Shown here: piece after piece, positions 37,633-46,080 of the stretch
Numbering within the stretch: the first letter of the stretch is position 1
How the letters are laid out: each line of letters starts with the position of its first letter
DNA from: Enterococcus larvae
GTDB lineage: Bacteria > Bacillota > Bacilli > Lactobacillales > Enterococcaceae
Direction: 5' to 3'
Assembly: GCF_017830045.1 (NCBI RefSeq)
Contig: NZ_JAEDXU010000015.1
Coordinates: 1-64,000, forward strand
DNA: 64,000 bases
Program-made: the position numbers and the translations under genes
The notes under the pieces: model-generated
The model's input: only the letters and a program-made list of their open reading frames with translations
The model's database searches: none
What the model was told of the DNA's origin: nothing

Positions 37633-38148
37633 TTATTCCCCAACATAGGTTTCCATCAGATTTTCATCGACCCAATCTAATAGCTCGACTTTTGATCCAT
37701 CCAGCTGCGGCTGTAGTCTTGACGGCAGACGGAAGGTTAGAATATCATCAAAACCCCATTCTCCATAGGAAACCGAAACCTTTAGATTAATAAAGCTTTC
37801 GTCTTCATTCGCTCCGCCTGAAGGCAACAGCTCGGCTCTCCCTACATCGTTTTTCAGCCATTTCCCGGCAATGATCGTTTTCAGACGCTTATACTCTGAA
37901 ACAGCAATATTTCTTTTTTCAGGGAACAATACAGTCTGACGCATGACTTTTTGTGTCAGCATCCATTCGTAATCAGTAAACAGCGTTTTTATCTTCTGCA
38001 TATCTTCATTACTTAAATTACCGGTCCCTTTTTTCCAATTTGACCATTGTTGTTCATCAATATTCAAATGATCCAAGTAAAAGGCTTCTTCTGACGTATA
38101 TTGTTCAATGATCGCACTTATAATGATATCTATATATACTTGGTGCAT
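37633..38148 (-). CDS. hypothetical protein
   Basis: 171 residues, soluble and acidic. The first 70 residues are helical (IISAIIEQYTSEEAFYLDHL.., DEQQWSNWKKGTGNLSNEDM resembles a small helix-turn-helix-like bundle). The C-terminal half is predicted beta-rich (LKVSVSYGEWGFDDILTFRL). No family assigned. GAGGAGGGG precedes the ATG. It runs divergently from the Gfo/Idh/MocA gene. Confidence 0.75.
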   Translation of the reverse strand: MHQVYIDIIISAIIEQYTSEEAFYLDHLNIDEQQWSNWKKGTGNLSNEDMQKIKTLFTDYEWMLTQKVMRQTVLFPEKRNIAVSEYKRLKTIIAGKWLKNDVGRAELLPSGGANEDESFINLKVSVSYGEWGFDDILTFRLPSRLQPQLDGSKVELLDWVDENLMETYVGE

Positions 38149-38308
38149 ACCAATCCCCTCCTCTTATTCATTTTACTTAAAAAAAGGAGAAAAATCATCT
38201 ATTTGTCTCTAAAAAAAGGGAAACTTTCTTTTTTTCGCCATTTTCTTTCACTGTTTTCCTCTTCTTTTGTATAATGAAGAAAATAGCTTACCACAGGAGG
38301 ACGAATTT

Positions 38309-39262
38309 TTGAAGAAATATAACTGGGGAATTATTGGTCTTGGAGAAATTGCTCATCAATTTGCATCAGGATTTGAACAAGAACAAAGTCAGCTTACCGC
38401 TGTTGCTTCACGTACAAAGGATAAAGCGCAGGCCTTTGCTGAAGCATATAACATCCCAACGTTTTATGGCTCCTACGAGGCGCTTCTTGCAGACGAGACC
38501 ATTGATATCATTTATATCGCAGTTCCTAACAAACAGCACCACAGTCACATTATGCAAGCCCTGAATGCTGGTAAACATGTGCTGTGTGAAAAAGCCATTA
38601 CGATGAATAGTGCTGAACTGATTGAAGCAATGGCACTTGCTGAAGAAAAACAGTTGATTTTGGCAGAAGCAATGACGATTTTCAATATGCCTCTGTATAA
38701 TGAGCTGAGACATATTATTGATACTGGTAAATTTGGAAAACTAAAAATGATTCAAGCACCTTTTGGCAGCTACAAAGAACCTGATCTGAAAAATCGCTTT
38801 TTCAATCCCGACCTGGCAGGCGGAGCCCTATTAGATATCGGTACCTATGCCGTCTCCTTCGCTCGCTGGTTCCTGACTGAACAGCCTTCTGTCAAAGCTT
38901 CTGTAATGGAACCTTTTTCTACCGGGGTAGATGAACAGTCCGTAACGATTTTGCAAAATGAAAAAAACGAGATGGCTGCCGTAACACTAAGCTTTCAATC
39001 AAAAGCGCCAAAAGTAGGGATTGTGTCATTTGAAAATGCCTATATCACTATTACCGATTACCCACGAGCGGATCAGGCACATATCTATTTCAATGACGGC
39101 ACAACTGAAACTGTTATTTCAGGCTCCACTGATCAGGCCCTTAATTATGAAATCCAAACGATGATCGATGTGATTGACGGTCGCACAACCAACCGTTCCC
39201 TCTTTATGACAAGAGACGTGATCGATCTGCTTGATCAGATGCAGCAGGAATGGAAAAAGTAA
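38309..39262 (+). CDS. Gfo/Idh/MocA family NAD(P)-dependent oxidoreductase
   Basis: 317-residue sugar or polyol dehydrogenase-like protein. Rossmann motif GIIGLGEIAHQFASGF (7-22), EKAITMN with the family lysine K95, and GGALLDIGTYAVSFARW (about 171-187) in the C-terminal domain. Substrate unknown. The start is TTG (38309-38311) six bases after AGGAGG; an in-frame ATG 42 bases upstream lies inside the promoter, where TATAAT is at 38270-38275. Monocistronic, ending at a shared terminator. Confidence 0.9.
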   Translation: MKKYNWGIIGLGEIAHQFASGFEQEQSQLTAVASRTKDKAQAFAEAYNIPTFYGSYEALLADETIDIIYIAVPNKQHHSHIMQALNAGKHVLCEKAITMNSAELIEAMALAEEKQLILAEAMTIFNMPLYNELRHIIDTGKFGKLKMIQAPFGSYKEPDLKNRFFNPDLAGGALLDIGTYAVSFARWFLTEQPSVKASVMEPFSTGVDEQSVTILQNEKNEMAAVTLSFQSKAPKVGIVSFENAYITITDYPRADQAHIYFNDGTTETVISGSTDQALNYEIQTMIDVIDGRTTNRSLFMTRDVIDLLDQMQQEWKK

Positions 39263-39286
39263 CAGATATTGCTAATTAGATAATAG

Positions 39287-39339
39287 AAAATAGCTAAAGC
39301 AACGGAAAGATTCATTTCCCAGCTGCTTTAGCTATTTTA
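39287..39339. terminator. bidirectional terminator
   Basis: AAAATAGCTAAAGCA pairs with TGCTTTAGCTATTTT, serving the oxidoreductase gene and the convergent small gene. Confidence 0.9.
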
Positions 39340-39350
39340 TTGATTTCTTT

Positions 39351-39584
39351 TCATTCTGCTATTCGTCGTTTGATCAACGAGCGTTCTCTTTTTCGGCTTG
39401 ACTGACTTGCTTGGCTGCCTAATTGCTCCAAAAGATTTTCATGGGCTTTCATCTTTAATTTTTGCCCCTGCTCTGCATCCATCTCCATTATTTCTGCAAC
39501 AGATTCCTTGTCCATAAAACTCCCCAAAAGATCTGCCATTTGCTTGGCCTGCCGCAGCATGAAATCTTCTTCGTACTTTGCCAT
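39351..39584 (-). CDS. small hypothetical protein
   Basis: 77-residue soluble helical protein, EDFMLRQAKQMADLLGSF near the N-terminus, Met- and Gln-rich middle, very basic end (SSRKRERSLIKRR). The opening resembles DUF6483-type proteins but I cannot confirm this. ATG 39584 has GGAAGGG upstream; the upstream in-frame ATG has no site. Confidence 0.72.
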   Translation of the reverse strand: MAKYEEDFMLRQAKQMADLLGSFMDKESVAEIMEMDAEQGQKLKMKAHENLLEQLGSQASQSSRKRERSLIKRRIAE

Positions 39585-39738
39585 AACTACCCTTCCTTTT
39601 CCATTCTTACAAGTTAACACCCCACACGCTTAAACCTTACCTCTCACCCAACTGAAAGTCAATCACTTTTTTCTTTTTGACACGAACTGCCTATCGGTAT
39701 CGATTCAGATACGCTAAAAGCTTCAACAACAAGTATTT

Positions 39739-40335
39739 TCAAGAACGTCTTTGTTGAATGAGTGCTGTTCTCGCTTGCGCCAACCATGGATGGATAACCA
39801 ATATATCATTGGATAAAAGATAATCGATGTACACTAGAGAAGCTTCTTCCAGAGAATGATTCAAAGCAGATTCCAGCTTTGTCAGATATGGAGGCTCCCC
39901 ACCTTGATCCCATTTGATTTTATCCGCAAGAAACACTAACTGATCCATTTTGCTTGGATTTCTTTTTAGCGTTGTATGACATTCGATTGCTGATAAAACC
40001 GAGGAGTCCTCAATTCGAAATAGTTCCTTTGCCATATAACGGGACAGCTTCTGATGACTAAGCATCGGAACTTGACGTTCTTCCTCGCAGATATCAATCC
40101 CCAACTGTTGAGCTAGTAGAATTTTCTCTTCATTTGGAACAACCACACTGATATCATGCAGCAGTCCCGCTTGTTTTGCAGCTTCTCTATCTCCGCCAAA
40201 CCGCTCAACCAATGCAGCTGCACAATCAGCAACCTCAATCGAATGGACAGCTACATGTTCGAATTCAGACCCTAAATAGTTTCGGATATCACTCGTCAAA
40301 TCTTGTGTCAATATTGGTTTCTTAAGTGTACTCAT
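39739..40335 (-). CDS. HD-domain phosphohydrolase (YqeK-like)
   Basis: 198 residues with an HD hydrolase domain: H in EHVAVHSIEVADC (about 29-41), HD in GLLHDISV (about 60-67), H in ECHTTLK (about 123-129) and D in FLADKIKWDQGG. This pattern is close to YqeK, a symmetrical Ap4A hydrolase. Classical yqeK sits beside nadD and rsfS, which are not here, so this may be a paralogue with another nucleotide substrate. ATG 40335 has GGAGAG upstream. Confidence 0.8.
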   Translation of the reverse strand: MSTLKKPILTQDLTSDIRNYLGSEFEHVAVHSIEVADCAAALVERFGGDREAAKQAGLLHDISVVVPNEEKILLAQQLGIDICEEERQVPMLSHQKLSRYMAKELFRIEDSSVLSAIECHTTLKRNPSKMDQLVFLADKIKWDQGGEPPYLTKLESALNHSLEEASLVYIDYLLSNDILVIHPWLAQARTALIQQRRS

Positions 40336-40381
40336 GCCTTTTCTCTCCAATCAAGTAATCGATTATGCTGCTGAGGCCTTT

Positions 40382-41356
40382 CTAGTCATTTGCCTTCTTT
40401 TCAAGTAGATGATCTTCAGCAAACTCTTTTTTTGTTTCAATAAACGAGTAGAATAATTGAAGAAACTGAAACAGCTTGGCTCTATTCTCAAACTCTTCTC
40501 TCGTCTTAGGTAGGGCACTCTGACGATACTCTTCATAAACTATTCCAATCTGATCCAATATGTCCCTTCCATCGTTAGCCTCTGAAAAGGTCCGTGACGT
40601 ATATTCCAACAACCTCTTAATACTCTTGACCTGATCAGCTTCAACAACCACTTGCTCCAATAGTCTCAGCATATCCTTTAGAATCGAGCTTTGCATTTTA
40701 CGCATAATAAAATAATCCAAATAGTAATTATCCTTGGAAAGCAGTTGATTTTCAGCGTGGTTCTTCGCCCAGTCCTGTCCTTCATTGATGAGAGCCTTCA
40801 ATTCATTACAGCGCTCAAATAGCATCCGTTCCTTCTGAGTTTCATTCAGGTACATCGCCATATCATGTAGAATCTTTCTAAAAACTGCTTCAATGGCCTC
40901 TTGATCTTCCTTCAGTCGTTTTTCCACATCTGGCATATACATATTCAACAGCAATGCCATACCAACACCGATGATCATCAACAAAAACTCATTACCAATC
41001 AACGACCATGACAAGCTCTTTTCAATTAGATAATGGGTAACCAATACTGAGCTGACAACGATTCCATCTGACAGATTCAAAGAAACCGCTGCAGGGATAA
41101 ATAGAAGTAAATAGACCCCAAATCCCCAAGGTGTGAACCCTAAGATCTTAAAACAAACAAAAGCTATTCCTGTAGCCAAGGCCAATGACAGTAGTCGGTT
41201 TATTCCGGTAAACAAAGATGTTTTTTTCGTCGGTGTTACACTCAGCACGGAAATGATTCCCGCAGAAGCCGGATTCAGCAAGCCAAGCGCTGATGCTATC
41301 ATCATGGAAGCCGCAGCACTAACAGCTGTTTTGATGGTTCTTAATCCTATTTTCAT
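40382..41356 (-). CDS. aromatic acid exporter family (ArAE/FUSC-like) membrane protein, long form
   Basis: 324 residues. N-terminal ArAE_1 membrane region of about five to six helices (about 1-140; GLRTIKTAVSAAASMM, NLSDGIVVSSVLV), then a long cytosolic helical domain (about 140-324; DVEKRLKEDQEAIEAVFRK onward) like the ArAE_1 C-terminal domain. Family members are thought to export aromatic carboxylates; substrate unknown. It is divergent from a shorter paralogue 108 bases away. Confidence 0.85.
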   Translation of the reverse strand: MKIGLRTIKTAVSAAASMMIASALGLLNPASAGIISVLSVTPTKKTSLFTGINRLLSLALATGIAFVCFKILGFTPWGFGVYLLLFIPAAVSLNLSDGIVVSSVLVTHYLIEKSLSWSLIGNEFLLMIIGVGMALLLNMYMPDVEKRLKEDQEAIEAVFRKILHDMAMYLNETQKERMLFERCNELKALINEGQDWAKNHAENQLLSKDNYYLDYFIMRKMQSSILKDMLRLLEQVVVEADQVKSIKRLLEYTSRTFSEANDGRDILDQIGIVYEEYRQSALPKTREEFENRAKLFQFLQLFYSFIETKKEFAEDHLLEKKAND

Positions 41357-41464
41357 TTGCAGCCTCCTTACAAAAATATTATTCTTTCTTACTTAGCACT
41401 AGTAATTTTACCTCTATTTCGGTTATCATGGAATAGTAAATATTTTTTAGGAGAGAAATATTCT

Positions 41465-42061
41465 ATGACAATCGGTCCATTCCGTTTAGGTATGCGAACA
41501 ATAAAAAGTGCTTTAGCTGTAATGATTTGTATTTTGCTATTCAAGGTATTCGATCGTGGTGCACCAATGATTGCGGCACTGGCAGCTGTTTTTTCTCTGC
41601 GTCAGGATTTAACAACAAGCCTGTCCTTTGGAAAATCAAGAATTATCGGTAACTCTATAGGCGGTGGACTCGCCCTTCTTTATTTTGTTGTCCAGCAGTA
41701 CTTCTCAAATGATTTTCTTGTTGAACTGCTTTTCCTGCCGCTCCTAGTGATCCTTGTCATTGTACTGTCTGATGGTATCGGCAATAATCCCGGAATCATT
41801 TCGGCAATTGCAACTCTGTTGATGATCGCTCTAAGTGTGCCTCAGGGAGAATCTGTCTATTATGCCTTTGAACGGGTACTTGACACCTTCATAGGTACGT
41901 TTGTTGGAATCTCTATCAATTTTCTGATTCGGGCAAAGCCTGTTGAAAAGAAGCGCCAAATTGATGAAGATCTGGCAGAGCTGGAAAAGAAAGAAAAAGA
42001 GCTGGAAGAAATGCGTATAAGTGTGAAAAAAAGAATTGAAGAAGAGGAACACCCTCAATAA
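41465..42061 (+). CDS. aromatic acid exporter family (FUSC-like) membrane protein, short form
   Basis: 198 residues. It has the same N-terminal plan as its divergent neighbour (GPFRLGMRTIKSALAVMI) with about five or six helices to residue 150, but the large soluble domain is replaced by a charged coiled coil (about 155-198, KKRQIDEDLAELEKKEKEL). ATG 41465 is set by GGAGAG upstream; codons further upstream overlap the promoter region. Ends at a T-rich terminator. The two proteins might work together (inference). Confidence 0.83.
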   Translation: MTIGPFRLGMRTIKSALAVMICILLFKVFDRGAPMIAALAAVFSLRQDLTTSLSFGKSRIIGNSIGGGLALLYFVVQQYFSNDFLVELLFLPLLVILVIVLSDGIGNNPGIISAIATLLMIALSVPQGESVYYAFERVLDTFIGTFVGISINFLIRAKPVEKKRQIDEDLAELEKKEKELEEMRISVKKRIEEEEHPQ

Positions 42062-42132
42062 AAGCAATGACTTCAAAAAAACTGCAGCAATAGCGTATAA
42101 AAAGTTAACTATCATATTTATTACCTAAAAAA

Positions 42133-42163
42133 GACTGTCTGAAATTTTCGGGCAGTTTTTTTT
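42133..42163 (+). terminator. terminator of the short ArAE gene
   Basis: ACTGTC pairs with GGCAGT around a 12-base loop and is followed by T8. Confidence 0.8.
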
Positions 42164-42320
42164 CCTAGAACTGCAAAAGCAAGACGGTCCTTTATGTTGA
42201 GCTATATACTATTTCGATATCAACAGTCTGAAAGATGCAACGCTCTTCATTCCAATTGCTTTTTGAAAACTTACTTGACTCCATTTCTCACTCTTTATAG
42301 ATCGTCACAAATAATCTCAG

Positions 42321-42352
42321 TAAAAAAGAGATGGATTTCTCCATCTCTAAAA
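42321..42352. terminator. terminator of the nfeD-flotillin operon
   Basis: AGAGATGG-ATTTCT-CCATCTCT is flanked by A6 on both sides (T6 on the minus strand after the stem). Confidence 0.85.
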
Positions 42353-42383
42353 AATCAGTTATTATTGATTTCAACCTACCAGT

Positions 42384-43865
42384 TTATTTATCCTGTGTAT
42401 CTGTTGGTTTGCTGTTTTCATAGTAGTTCACACTGCTGCTGGTGCCTTTTTTCGTAAAGTTTTCAATCAGTTCCTTTACATCGATCCCAGTAGATTCTTT
42501 CAGTGTTTCCTGTGTTCCCGCCAGTAGATTCGTTGCATAATTCGTAATGCGGTTCGCACCTGAATTTTCGCCGCCTGATCCAGTGTCAACAACAGAAATC
42601 TTATCAATGTTACCCAATGGCTGAGCAGCCTCTTTCATCAATTGCGGCAACATTTCCATTACCATGCTCAATACAGCAGCTTCGCCGTATTCCTTGAAGG
42701 CATCGGCAATTTTCTGTTTTGCTTCGGCTTCTGCTGTTCCTCGAGCAAGGATCGCCTCCGCCTGAGCTTGACCGGCAAGACGTGTTTGATTCGCTTCGGC
42801 TTCTGCCAGCGCTTCTACTCTAAAACGCTCTGCTTCCGCTTCAGCTACTTCTCTCGCCTTTTGAGCAAGAGCTTCCTGTTCCTTCGCATAACGATCTGCA
42901 TCAGCTTTTTTCTTCACTTCTGAATCGTATTGTTTCTCACGACGAGTGATTTCTTTTTCTTCCAACTCGATCTGCTTCTGACGTTCAATGACTTTAACTT
43001 CCATCTCCTGTGCAATAACCTCTTGTTGGGCACGTGCACTTTCCAAGTTATAAGCCTGATCGGCTTTCGCTTTGGCAATATCTTGTTCCTGCTTATACGT
43101 AGCAAGCTTCAATTCTTTTTCCTTTGAAGCTTCAGCGATTTCAGTCTGTCTCTGCAGCTCTGCTTGTTGTGATTCCTTTTCAGCCTCTGCTTTTTTAATT
43201 CTCGTTTCCTTCAACGCTTCAGCTTCCGCAATATTTGCATCACGTTTTACCTGTGCAATCCTTGGTTTACCTAACGAATCCAAATACCCATTCTTATCAC
43301 GTACTTCTTTAATTGTGAATGATACGATGATCAGACCCATTTTCGCCAAATCTACACTGGCTACTTCTTGTACGCTTTGGCTGAACTTATCTCTATTCTG
43401 ATAAATTTCTTCTACGGTCATTGAACCCAAGATCGAACGCAAGTGTCCTTCAAGAACCTCGCGGGCTTCATTTTCAAGCTCTTCTCTTGTCTTACCTAAG
43501 AATTGTTCCGCTGCAGTTGCGATCTCTTCTACAGAAGAGCCGATTTTGATGATCGATGTCCCGTCACACATAACCGGAACCCCTTGTTCTGTATATACTT
43601 CGGGAGTCGATACATCCAACTTGCTGGAAAGCAAGCTGATTCGATTAGAACGTTGGAAGACCGGTAGTACAAATGCACCGCCTCCTCGAACGATTTTGAT
43701 CTTATTGCCGCGCTCATCTGCATGAACATTTTTCGTTCCAAGATAGCTACCACTAATAATCAGCGCCTCATCCGGCTTCGCTGTTTGATACTTTGAAACA
43801 AAAATAATCAATAGCATTAGTAAAATAAAAACAACCAATATAATCGGTGCAAAAATCCCTATCAT
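42384..43865 (-). CDS. floT: flotillin family (SPFH) membrane-scaffold protein
   Basis: 493 residues. One N-terminal membrane segment (2-24), SPFH/band-7 domain (about 30-200: FVLPVFQRSNRISLL, EIYTEQGVPVMC-like), a long Ala/Glu/Lys/Gln coiled coil with flotillin repeats (about 200-385, EAEA-type) and a Gly/Ser linker before the C-terminal tail. Flotillins organise membrane microdomains. Start is ATG 43865, nine bases from AAAGGAG; an in-frame ATG 33 bases earlier lies in the leader. The leader is the last unit of a tandem structured array. nfeD lies upstream on the same strand, as in yuaF-floT of Bacillus. Confidence 0.92.
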   Translation of the reverse strand: MIGIFAPIILVVFILLMLLIIFVSKYQTAKPDEALIISGSYLGTKNVHADERGNKIKIVRGGGAFVLPVFQRSNRISLLSSKLDVSTPEVYTEQGVPVMCDGTSIIKIGSSVEEIATAAEQFLGKTREELENEAREVLEGHLRSILGSMTVEEIYQNRDKFSQSVQEVASVDLAKMGLIIVSFTIKEVRDKNGYLDSLGKPRIAQVKRDANIAEAEALKETRIKKAEAEKESQQAELQRQTEIAEASKEKELKLATYKQEQDIAKAKADQAYNLESARAQQEVIAQEMEVKVIERQKQIELEEKEITRREKQYDSEVKKKADADRYAKEQEALAQKAREVAEAEAERFRVEALAEAEANQTRLAGQAQAEAILARGTAEAEAKQKIADAFKEYGEAAVLSMVMEMLPQLMKEAAQPLGNIDKISVVDTGSGGENSGANRITNYATNLLAGTQETLKESTGIDVKELIENFTKKGTSSSVNYYENSKPTDTQDK

Positions 43866-44406
43866 GTGTAAGTCTCCTTTGTTTTTTTGTAGAATCAACT
43901 CAAGTTATTTCATTGATTCTTCATTTTAATGGTCCGATAGCCTCTACTTCTAGGTTCTTGTTTATGCAAGAGTAGAGGTCCTCCTTTGCTTTTTTGAAGA
44001 AACTGATCAAGTTATTTCTCAGTTTCTCTATTTTGGAGGTCCGATAGCCAGTTCCCTAGCATACTTGGTAAAAGGGAAATGGTCCTCCTTTGCTTTTTTG
44101 AAGAAACTGATCAAGTCATTTCTCAGTTTCTCTATTTTGGAGGTCCGATAGCCAGTTCCCTAGCATACTTGGTAAAAGGGAAATGGTCCTCCTTTGCTTT
44201 TTTGAAGAAACTGATTAAGTTATTTCTCAGTTTCTCTATTTCGGAGGTCCGATGCCCAGTTCCCTAGCATACTTGGTAAAAGGGAAATGGTTCTCCTTTG
44301 CTTTTTTCTTCTTGTTGTTCGTTTTTTTGTAGATAAAGTTGCAGGAATCGTATCTTTTCTGCGATGAACCTTTATGGAATTTTTTATTCCAATCTTTATG
44401 AGCTTC
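43866..44406 (-). repeat. tandem array of structured leader units between nfeD and floT
   Basis: Three near-identical 104-base units (43981-44084, 44085-44188, 44189-44292) and a diverged 107-base unit (43874-43980) next to floT; a fifth partial start is at 44293. On the minus strand each unit has hairpin P1 (CCA.TTCCC/GGGAA.TGG in the copies; CCTCTACT/AGTAGAGG in the diverged unit), the fixed linker GGCTATCGGACC, hairpin P2 (GAAACTGA/TCAGTTTC; GAATCAA/TTGATTC) with fixed loop GAAATAACTTGA, then CAAAAAA.CAAAGGAG. The last AAAGGAG is the floT ribosome site. In the copies, linker GGACCTCC can pair with GGAGGACC (7 of 8). Function unknown. Confidence 0.85.
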
Positions 44407-44931
44407 TTAAATCTTTAATGTGTTTTCATAAGGGACTACGTAACACACCCGATCCCTTATTTCAATGATCAACACCATTGCTCCTCGTTCAACCCCCGTT
44501 TCCTGAGAAGTATAGAAAGCTGCGGGTCTGCTTAAAGAACCTGTCACACTTTTGAATTGAATCTCCCCCATACCATTAACTGGAATTGGTGTGATGACTG
44601 TTGCTGTGCTTCCTTCCATATCTTTTTCAGAGATAGACATTGTAGCCTCTGCATTTCTCATCGGCGCAAATAAATAGAAATTTAGTAAAAAAACAGCTAC
44701 TGTCGAAACAGCTCCGCTCACCAGAAAAATCAGTATATGACTCCAATCAGTCAAGTATTCCCCAAAATAGCCCAATAAAGAAGTAAAGGCCAACCATGGA
44801 ATAATCAGCATCGGATCAACAGGTCCATCAAAATCAAAAATGTCCCCAATCAACAGCAAAATAACCGCCAATACTGCGCAGATGATCAAAACATATAAAT
44901 AAATCGTCTGAATCGGTATCCCTTGTATCAC
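44407..44931 (-). CDS. NfeD family membrane protein
   Basis: 174 residues. About three to four membrane segments in the first 85 residues and a soluble OB-fold domain at the end (about 100-174: MEGSTATVITPIPVNGMGEIQF, GAMVLIIEIRDRVCYVVPY). This is the short NfeD/YuaF type that accompanies flotillins. Start GTG (44929-44931) with AAAGGGAG upstream. 541 bases, filled by the tandem array, separate it from floT on the same strand. Confidence 0.87.
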   Translation of the reverse strand: MIQGIPIQTIYLYVLIICAVLAVILLLIGDIFDFDGPVDPMLIIPWLAFTSLLGYFGEYLTDWSHILIFLVSGAVSTVAVFLLNFYLFAPMRNAEATMSISEKDMEGSTATVITPIPVNGMGEIQFKSVTGSLSRPAAFYTSQETGVERGAMVLIIEIRDRVCYVVPYENTLKI

Positions 44932-45384
44932 TTTCTCACTCCCTTTCCTACCTAGTACTTCTTATATTCTATCAATAATTAAACAAAAATAACAGGATAT
45001 ATCAAAAAATCATCACTCAACATACGCGAAATTCCTTTTATATTAAAAAAATTCGATGGATTCTTCCAAAAATAAAAACATTCAATAACAGAAAACGCTT
45101 TCCATCCAGTGGAATTCTTCATATTATATAGACAGAAATAAATAGCGGAGGAAAATAAAACTTCTTTTTTACTTTACAAAACCCACGTCTTAATAAATTC
45201 TTAACATTTAACATCGCTTGAGTTATTGTGCAATTGACTTGTATTTTGTTCTCCTCTTCTCTTCTGAAAAATCAATTTTATGTCCAATGACCTCTTATAG
45301 AGAAATCCTCTAAAAAACTTTCAGTTTGCCTACTTTTTTCGTATAATAAGAAAATGAGTGTAATTGAATAAAGGAGATTTTTTA
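44932..45384. other. divergent promoter region between nfeD and the nuclease gene
   Basis: 453 AT-rich bases without a supported gene. It contains the cre-like site at 45088-45102 and, on the plus strand, a TATAAT (45342-45347) with a weak TTTCAG (45319-45324) 17 bases upstream. Confidence 0.55.
45088..45102. promoter_or_regulatory. cre-like CcpA site
   Basis: The core GAAAACGCTTTC (45091-45102) is a perfect palindrome. The minus-strand 15-mer TGGAAAGCGTTTTCT matches WTGNAARCGNWWNCW at 14 positions. It lies 160 bases before nfeD and 280 before the nuclease gene. Confidence 0.55.
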
Positions 45385-46071
45385 ATGGCAGGTAAAAAGA
45401 AAAAGGATACAAAAACGCAACATCCAATGATGATCATCGCCGGAATTCTAGTCGTTCTTGTCTTGGGCGTACTGGGAATACAGGTTCCTTCTGAACTTCA
45501 GGATTTCCTAGGTTTGGATACAACACCGGTAGAGCAAAGTCTGCCGTCATCAAACTCGAATCAAAATAATGCTTCTGAAAACCCGGGACCCGAAGAGCTA
45601 GGCCAGGCTTCGTTTTCTGACAGCGAGATGAAGAACAGCTCAAAGGGCTGGATCACTTACCATAAACTTGATTCTCTCGGACGGGCAACAGGTGCAGATG
45701 CCTTGCTGACGCCTGATATGGTCAATACTGGAACCTCAGCGAATCAGAGTATTCGTCCTCCGGGGTTTATTTCCGGGAAAGAGCCCTACGATCATTCCAG
45801 AGGACATCTGATCGGGCGACAGCTTGGAGGTACGGGAGATGACAGTCGAAATCTTACGACACTCTATCAGACACCCGTCAACGCCCCTTATATGACCAAG
45901 TACGAGAACCAGATAAGAAAAGCGATGGATAACGGCGAAACGATTCGTTATCGTGTGACCCCAATCTATGAGGGCTCAGACCTCCTTTGTCAATCCATCG
46001 AAATGGAAGCAAAGGGTCTAAGTAAGAACAGTGACATTGATTTTTATGTCAGAATTATAAATGAAAAGTAG
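45385..46071 (+). CDS. DNA/RNA non-specific endonuclease (NUC family), membrane-anchored or secreted
   Basis: 228 residues. Basic N-terminus (KKKKDTKT), one hydrophobic segment (15-33) as signal anchor or signal peptide, a Ser/Asn/Pro-rich linker (45-75), then a beta-beta-alpha metal nuclease domain (about 78-225). D136-H137-S138-R139-G140-H141 is the DRGH-type motif with H141 as general base; N156 and N166 (NLTTL, NAPYM) fit the metal-binding helix. Similar enzymes are streptococcal DNases and DNA-entry nucleases. ATG 45385 has GGAG upstream. The next gene starts ten bases later and encodes a SUKH-like acidic protein. Confidence 0.88.
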   Translation: MAGKKKKDTKTQHPMMIIAGILVVLVLGVLGIQVPSELQDFLGLDTTPVEQSLPSSNSNQNNASENPGPEELGQASFSDSEMKNSSKGWITYHKLDSLGRATGADALLTPDMVNTGTSANQSIRPPGFISGKEPYDHSRGHLIGRQLGGTGDDSRNLTTLYQTPVNAPYMTKYENQIRKAMDNGETIRYRVTPIYEGSDLLCQSIEMEAKGLSKNSDIDFYVRIINEK

Positions 46072-46080
46072 GTGAATGGT

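Larger units (their letters stand above)
42062..42383. other. convergent intergenic region with two terminators
   Basis: 322 bases between the short ArAE gene and the flotillin gene. Only the two terminators listed separately are recognised. Confidence 0.6.

Noticed and set aside
44079-44267. Plus-strand open frame inside the tandem array
   Set aside because: It repeats the array unit, has no ribosome site, and opposes the direction of the operon; the structure is explained better as RNA on the minus strand.
43981-44292. 16-codon minus-strand peptide (MLGNWLSDLQNRETEK) present in each 104-base unit
   Set aside because: The Shine-Dalgarno of the preceding unit is 21 bases away and the diverged unit lacks the frame, so translation is unlikely.
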